From the NCBI GenBank assembly GCA_017405845.1, contig JAFQZQ010000052.1, forward strand, positions 91,251 through 155,250: 64,000 bases of DNA, written 5' to 3'. Source of the DNA: Mogibacterium sp. (GTDB taxonomy: Bacteria; Bacillota; Clostridia; Peptostreptococcales; Anaerovoracaceae). Within the stretch, counting starts at the first letter, position 1; every line of letters begins with the position of its first letter. Both the position numbers and the translations under genes were made by a program. The notes below the pieces were generated by a model. It had not been told where the DNA came from. It was given only the letters and a program-made list of their open reading frames with translations, and did not search any database. This document shows, piece after piece, positions 60,324 through 64,000 of this stretch.

Positions 60324-60348
60324 TGTACCTCCTTTATTCTTTAAATTC

Positions 60349-60377
60349 AATATACCTTCATGCAGCTGCTGTGTCAA
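60349..60377 (-). promoter_or_regulatory. Promoter of the GNAT leader
   Basis: TTGACA and TATATT are separated by 17 bases on the minus strand, placing the transcript start just before the leader ORF's ribosome site. Confidence 0.72.
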
Positions 60378-60518
60378 TTATTGCTTAGACCCATGATCCT
60401 CCTTCTTAGTTTGTTTGCAGTTGGCAGACCGCATTGACATTCTAAGGTTTGGAGGATTTCTGGTCAAACGCATAGCTTTCACGGAGCCCCGCGTCTAACA
60501 CGGGATTTTCTGATAACA

Positions 60519-60553
60519 AAAAGGAGTTCTGCCCATATCGCAGAACTCCTTCG
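60519..60553. terminator. Hairpin terminator between LysR and GNAT genes
   Basis: AAGGAGTTCTGC pairs with GCAGAACTCCTT around a 7-base loop, with an A-run before and TTCG after. Its core AAGGAGTTC is shared with the terminator at 71-99. Confidence 0.7.
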
Positions 60554-60555
60554 TC

Positions 60556-60878
60556 AAAATGATTATTTGTTTAGTTTCCTTACAATCGCTCCTCTCTTCG
60601 GCAATACCAGAATCGAATTTCTTATATTCTTAGTAAATCCAACGGTCATACATTCAGTGAAGACTCATTTTTAGGTCTGAAAACAGTCTATGTAGGTAGG
60701 TTTTTTGCAAAGAAAAAAGCTTGAAACCATTGAAATTTAAAGCTTCAGAATTGGTGGATGAAAGGATAGTCGAATCTTTACTTTGGATCCGGGAAGCTAT
60801 TGCAATTGCTGCAGTCTGCGAATTATGGGTTTTCCACCCCCGACTGCGGCTGCGACCTTTTTCTCCTGAATTCCTAGA
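60556..60878. other. Gene-free stretch after the LysR gene
   Basis: No credible reading frame or RNA gene is seen on either strand. There are short inverted repeats (GCAGTC/GACTGC around 60820-60846; AAGCTT copies near 60719-60752) but no clean terminator. It may be decayed intergenic DNA. Confidence 0.5.
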
Positions 60879-61766
60879 CTATTCCAAGGCAGCAAAATAA
60901 TTCACTACGAACAGTTCAAAGCGCTTATGTGCGTTTGTGTATTGCATATTCCTGTTGTGGCAGAGTGCTATATCCCCGCTCTGGTCTGAAAAATCTCTGA
61001 TCGCTATCCTGTCATTTTTTGGCAGCATCATGGAATAGTTTTTCGCAAACACCGTGCAGCCTTTACCTTCTTCAACCATGCGGAGAATCAGATTGTTATC
61101 TATCGATTCGTATACGATGCTTGGCCTGACACCGTTAGCCTCGCACAGGATGTCTATGTTGTTCCTGGTGTCCGAACCCTTCAGAGTAGTGATCAGCGCC
61201 AGCCCCTCAAGGTCGTGGATAGTTACGCTGTCCTTCGCCGCCAAAGGGTGATCTGTCGGCATAAGGAGGCAGGCTCCCTCCACATGGACTACTCTGGAGA
61301 TGATCTGTGAGGATTCTTCTTCGCTTACAGGCGGCGAGCATATACAAAAATCAGCCTCCTCATTTTCCAGTGCCCTGATCATATCTTTCCTGCCCATATA
61401 GCGCCTGTCTACATTGCTGCCCGGAAAAGCCTCGCTGTATCTGAGCGGGATATCCGAGCAATATGCTGATGACCCTGTGATAAGCTCTATATCTCTTCCG
61501 GGATCGTCCATCCTTGCCCCAAGTTCACTGACCGCTGCATCCAACTCTCTGAGCGCCGCCAGAGCATGCTGCTGCAAGATTCTGCCAAAATCATTAAGCT
61601 GTATGCTTCTCCCGACATGATCAAACAGCTCACAGCCCAGCTCATCCTCAAGCTGATGTATCACTCTCGTGATATATGGCTGCGCAACGCCGAGCTCCTT
61701 TGCGGCTTTTGAAATGTGCTGTGTTTCCGCTACCTTGCAGAAATATCTCAGATCCCTTAACTCCAT
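60879..61766 (-). CDS. LysR-family transcriptional regulator
   Basis: A 295-residue regulator. The N-terminal winged helix is MELRDLRYFCKVAETQHISK with AAKELGVAQPYITRVIHQLE, and the effector-binding domain follows (about 90-290). The start at 61766 follows AAGGCGG; the longer frame has no site. It diverges from the ferredoxin-type/DUF92 pair with 139 bases between, the usual LysR arrangement, so those genes are its likely target. The ligand is unknown. Confidence 0.92.
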   Translation of the reverse strand: MELRDLRYFCKVAETQHISKAAKELGVAQPYITRVIHQLEDELGCELFDHVGRSIQLNDFGRILQQHALAALRELDAAVSELGARMDDPGRDIELITGSSAYCSDIPLRYSEAFPGSNVDRRYMGRKDMIRALENEEADFCICSPPVSEEESSQIISRVVHVEGACLLMPTDHPLAAKDSVTIHDLEGLALITTLKGSDTRNNIDILCEANGVRPSIVYESIDNNLILRMVEEGKGCTVFAKNYSMMLPKNDRIAIRDFSDQSGDIALCHNRNMQYTNAHKRFELFVVNYFAALE

Positions 61767-61905
61767 GCTTGTCCGCCTTATCCAACCTTGCACGCGATCC
61801 ATAACCGGCTGATTATTATTCCATATCCCGCGCGTCATTATCTTTCACAGTCCTCATTTTTTAAAATTATATCAAAGCAATCACTGTTATTGTAGGAGGA
61901 AGATA

Positions 61906-62889
61906 ATGGATAAACCGGCAAACAGATACACGTCTCGCAAGATTGAAGTGGATGGGATAACCCTTTACGACAGCGACGCAACGTTCAGGAAAAACTTCCT
62001 GAAAAAGCATCTCAAGAACTCCGTTGACACAGTCAGATTCTCATACATGATGGGAAAGCTGGCAGTCAAACCCGTCATCGGTCCGATGATACGCAAGAGC
62101 CTTGAACTTCATTACAGATACATACATACAAATTCCGTGGTAGTTCCTATCGAGGTCGCAAAAGACATCATCAGAAATACAACGGATATCGCTGTGAGTC
62201 CTTGCGTATGCAGGACTGTCCGCCACAACTGCGACAACGCCATCAACACCTGCTTTGGTCTCAACTTCTATGGCAGTCTCAAGAAGAAGGCCGGCGAAAG
62301 AGGCGTCAGCATAGAAGAGTGCCTTGCGGTCGCGGATAAAGCACACGAAGACGGACTGATCGCGGTGATCGAGTCATGCGTCCAGCCATATCAGGACAAC
62401 CTGTGCTTCTGCTGCCCATGCTGCTGCATGCCTCTGACACTCAAGACTGAATATAAGGTGCCTTTTGTGAACTACAACGGTCCTTATCTTCCGGTGTTCG
62501 AGGAGAAGGAATGTGACCACTGCCAGGCATGCGTCAAAGCCTGCCCGGTAGATGCAATGAGCTTTGATCCGGAAGGCATCAGACACATCGACCTCGACAA
62601 ATGCCTTGGCTGCGGACTCTGTGAGAGCGCCTGCCCAAAGCATATCGGAAAGATGGAGTATACAGAAAGCCGTGCAATAAAGGTCAGCGAACCAAGCAGA
62701 CTAAGAGTCCTGCTGTCGATACTTTATGTTAAGGCCATCTTTACCCCGGGAGTCTGGTTCTACAAGACATTTACCGGAAGCAAGATGTACCTCATGAAAT
62801 CCGACCCAAGAGAAAAGGACATAATAAGCACCAAGCAGGAAGGCTACATACACGGCGGCGAAAAGTACGCTGAAAGAAACAGGGCTTAA
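61906..62889 (+). CDS. Cys-rich protein with 4Fe-4S ferredoxin pair
   Basis: A 327-residue protein. The N-terminal two-thirds hold a Cys-rich domain: SPCVCRTVRHNC near 105-117, NTCFGLN, and IESCVQPYQDNLCFCCPCCC near 165-185. Two 4Fe-4S motifs follow, CDHCQACVKACP and CLGCGLCESACP. The Cys-rich domain resembles the N-terminal part of the 902-residue oxidoreductase at 33788-36496. Likely an electron carrier or subunit of an unknown redox enzyme. GTAGGAGGA precedes the ATG. It is first in a unit with DUF92. Confidence 0.85.
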   Translation: MDKPANRYTSRKIEVDGITLYDSDATFRKNFLKKHLKNSVDTVRFSYMMGKLAVKPVIGPMIRKSLELHYRYIHTNSVVVPIEVAKDIIRNTTDIAVSPCVCRTVRHNCDNAINTCFGLNFYGSLKKKAGERGVSIEECLAVADKAHEDGLIAVIESCVQPYQDNLCFCCPCCCMPLTLKTEYKVPFVNYNGPYLPVFEEKECDHCQACVKACPVDAMSFDPEGIRHIDLDKCLGCGLCESACPKHIGKMEYTESRAIKVSEPSRLRVLLSILYVKAIFTPGVWFYKTFTGSKMYLMKSDPREKDIISTKQEGYIHGGEKYAERNRA

Positions 62890-62898
62890 ACGATCGTC

Positions 62899-63699
62899 AT
62901 GACTATTATCACATCCGCAATTCCGGGCACTGTACTTGCTCTCGCAGCATTCAGTAAAAAAGCTCTGACCACGCCGGGAATAATCCTGGCGTGGTTCCTA
63001 TGCCTTCTGATAACTGTCTCCGGCGGCATACCCGCTTTCGTGATCCTTGCGGAGACTTTCGTCTTTACAGTTCTGGCGGATAGGATCGCCGGTGCCTGTT
63101 CAGATCCTTACGGAGTACGTAAAAGAGCAGGTGTCCGCGGCACTGCCAGTGTTATCTGCAATGTCGGGATCGGCTCTTTTATAATGCTCCTTAAGCTGCT
63201 CACAGGTAATATTCGCTTTCTGGCGGTATACGCAGCGGTAATGGCAGAATCGCTTGCAGACAGCGCCGCGTCTAAGATAGGACCGCTTTCCAAATCTGGC
63301 CCTATAGATATAGGCACATTTAAAAGAACCAGGAAGGGCCTCTCCGGCGGAGTGACTCTTCTTGGTTCCATCTTTGAACTTGCGGGCGCATCAGTGATAG
63401 CACTCACATTTTTTCTATTCTCGTTACTCCAGTCTCAGACAGACCCACCTCGCGCCTTGATCGACGCTGCCATCATTGCCTCATGTGGATTCGCAGGAGC
63501 AATGTTTGACAGTTTGCTCGGGTCGCTCCTTCAGGTGAAGTTCAGATGTCCTCAATGCGGGGCCATAACGGAAAAAGAGATGCACTGTGGAAAAGAAACC
63601 GTACGTATTTCCGGGATAAGATCCATCAACAATGACTGTGTAAACCTTCTCTCAAGCGCCTTCACCGCTCTCATCTCTGCAGCTTTGCTGATACAGTAA
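62899..63699 (+). CDS. DUF92 family membrane protein
   Basis: A 266-residue polytopic protein of the DUF92 family, related to phytol/dolichol kinases. Family stretches are ASVICNVGIGSFIMLLKL, AESLADSAASKIGPLSK, GLSGGVTLLGSIFELAG and FAGAMFDSLLGSLLQ; a CPQCGAITEKEMHC insert may bind metal. It starts nine bases after the ferredoxin-type gene. Its substrate is unknown. Confidence 0.85.
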   Translation: MTIITSAIPGTVLALAAFSKKALTTPGIILAWFLCLLITVSGGIPAFVILAETFVFTVLADRIAGACSDPYGVRKRAGVRGTASVICNVGIGSFIMLLKLLTGNIRFLAVYAAVMAESLADSAASKIGPLSKSGPIDIGTFKRTRKGLSGGVTLLGSIFELAGASVIALTFFLFSLLQSQTDPPRALIDAAIIASCGFAGAMFDSLLGSLLQVKFRCPQCGAITEKEMHCGKETVRISGIRSINNDCVNLLSSAFTALISAALLIQ

Positions 63700-63755
63700 A
63701 AGCTCATAGCTTTCGGGCATAGTTTTCTCTCATATGAAACGCAATTATATCAAAA

Positions 63756-63780
63756 ACTCCAGAGATTTCTCTCTGGAGCC
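63756..63780 (-). terminator. Terminator between DUF92 and the gene at the window edge
   Basis: CTCCAGAGA pairs with TCTCTGGAG around TTTC, with a T-run on the minus strand. Between it and 63914 nothing gene-like is seen except a TGGTGGAGATG motif at 63788. Confidence 0.75.
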
Positions 63781-63914
63781 TAAACAATGGTGGAGATGGT
63801 GGGAGTATCTCAGTATCTTTTCTGCGTAGTATTATTTGCGACAGGTCAGGTACAGTATGATCCCATCTTGTGCGATAACACCCTATGTATCATAGAGTTA
63901 TCATGCTTTATCTA

Positions 63915-64000
63915 TTAATACTTTTCTCTATACTGTTCCATCACATCCACGAAAAGTTCTTTAGTAGTCGGCGGTGTGTATGTTATAGCGTTTGCCCCGG
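63915..64000 (-). CDS. Partial CDS, C-terminal 28 codons of an unknown protein
   Basis: An open minus-strand frame enters from the right edge, reads ITYTPPTTKELFVDVMEQYR and ends EKY before TAA. It is too short to identify. The terminator at 63756-63780 lies downstream and supports a real gene end. Confidence 0.5.
   Translation of the reverse strand, partial: GANAITYTPPTTKELFVDVMEQYREKY

Noticed and set aside
60226..60340. T-box leader before the GNAT gene
   Set aside because: There is no AGGGTGGNACCGCG-type antiterminator box and no aminoacyl-tRNA synthetase or amino-acid gene downstream; a mini-ORF attenuator explains the structure better.
60487..60506. Small hairpin CCCGCG/CACGGG as a terminator
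   Set aside because: Only four firm pairs and a weak T-run; the stronger hairpin at 60519-60553 is next to it.
1..64000. CRISPR arrays, IS transposases or rRNA genes
   Set aside because: No regularly spaced repeats, transposase frames or rRNA-like sequence were seen anywhere in the window.

Overview
The window looks like the chromosome of an anaerobic, fermentative member of the Bacillota (class Clostridia), possibly a Family XIII/Anaerovoracaceae-type lineage; the genus is a guess. Reasons: gene families typical of Clostridia, AGGAGG-type ribosome sites before most genes, many 4Fe-4S proteins and lipoproteins, a meso-diaminopimelate dehydrogenase route to lysine, and moderate G+C. Almost all genes are on the minus strand in tight operons; only the regulator/recombinase end of the island (about 23.1-26.3 kb), ade, and the final ferredoxin/DUF92 pair are on the plus strand.

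Layout. 0.15-4.8 kb: fructose PTS (fruA, fruK) coupled to a lipoprotein gene and cdd. 5-13.6 kb: small housekeeping genes (thrH, GNAT, DUF2156, ung, PAP2, alr) and two low-complexity surface or membrane proteins. 13.77 kb: tRNA-Arg(CCU), followed by a 12.5-kb integrated mobilizable island (13836-26337) bounded by a 12-bp repeat of the tRNA 3' end. The island carries a SIR2-HerA defence pair, an ECF sigma/ABC cassette, mobilization genes with a candidate oriT, an XRE regulator, an ORF6N protein and a large serine recombinase. The recombinase's last codons are the right-hand repeat itself. A 24-codon continuation of the same reading frame lies at the opposite end of the island next to the tRNA, so the attachment site appears to sit inside the recombinase gene.

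26.4-41.6 kb: an operon with an FMN protein, an alpha-amylase-family lipoprotein and a PHP protein; a ketopantoate-reductase-like enzyme; a LytS-type sensor joined to a SpoIIE phosphatase; hypA beside a 902-residue FeS/FAD oxidoreductase; cca, YkgJ-like and LMW phosphatase genes; and divergent ade. 41.6-48.3 kb: a compact five-gene operon of a VWA/DUF2201 protein, an AAA+ ATPase, a patatin lipase, a shortened membrane protein and a membrane-anchored clostripain-like protease. 48.4-54 kb: lysine/DAP biosynthesis, with dapA-dapB-ddh-lysA behind a lysine riboswitch and terminator placed just after lysC.

54-64 kb: a membrane redox operon (lipoprotein, CxxC membrane protein, FeS-thioredoxin fusion), a lipoprotein-anchored cysteine-desulfurase-like PLP enzyme, a decayed purine nucleoside permease gene, a tandem GNAT protein behind a likely ribosome-mediated attenuator with a four-codon leader ORF, a LysR regulator, a Cys-rich ferredoxin-type protein and DUF92. 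No CRISPR array or rRNA gene was seen.
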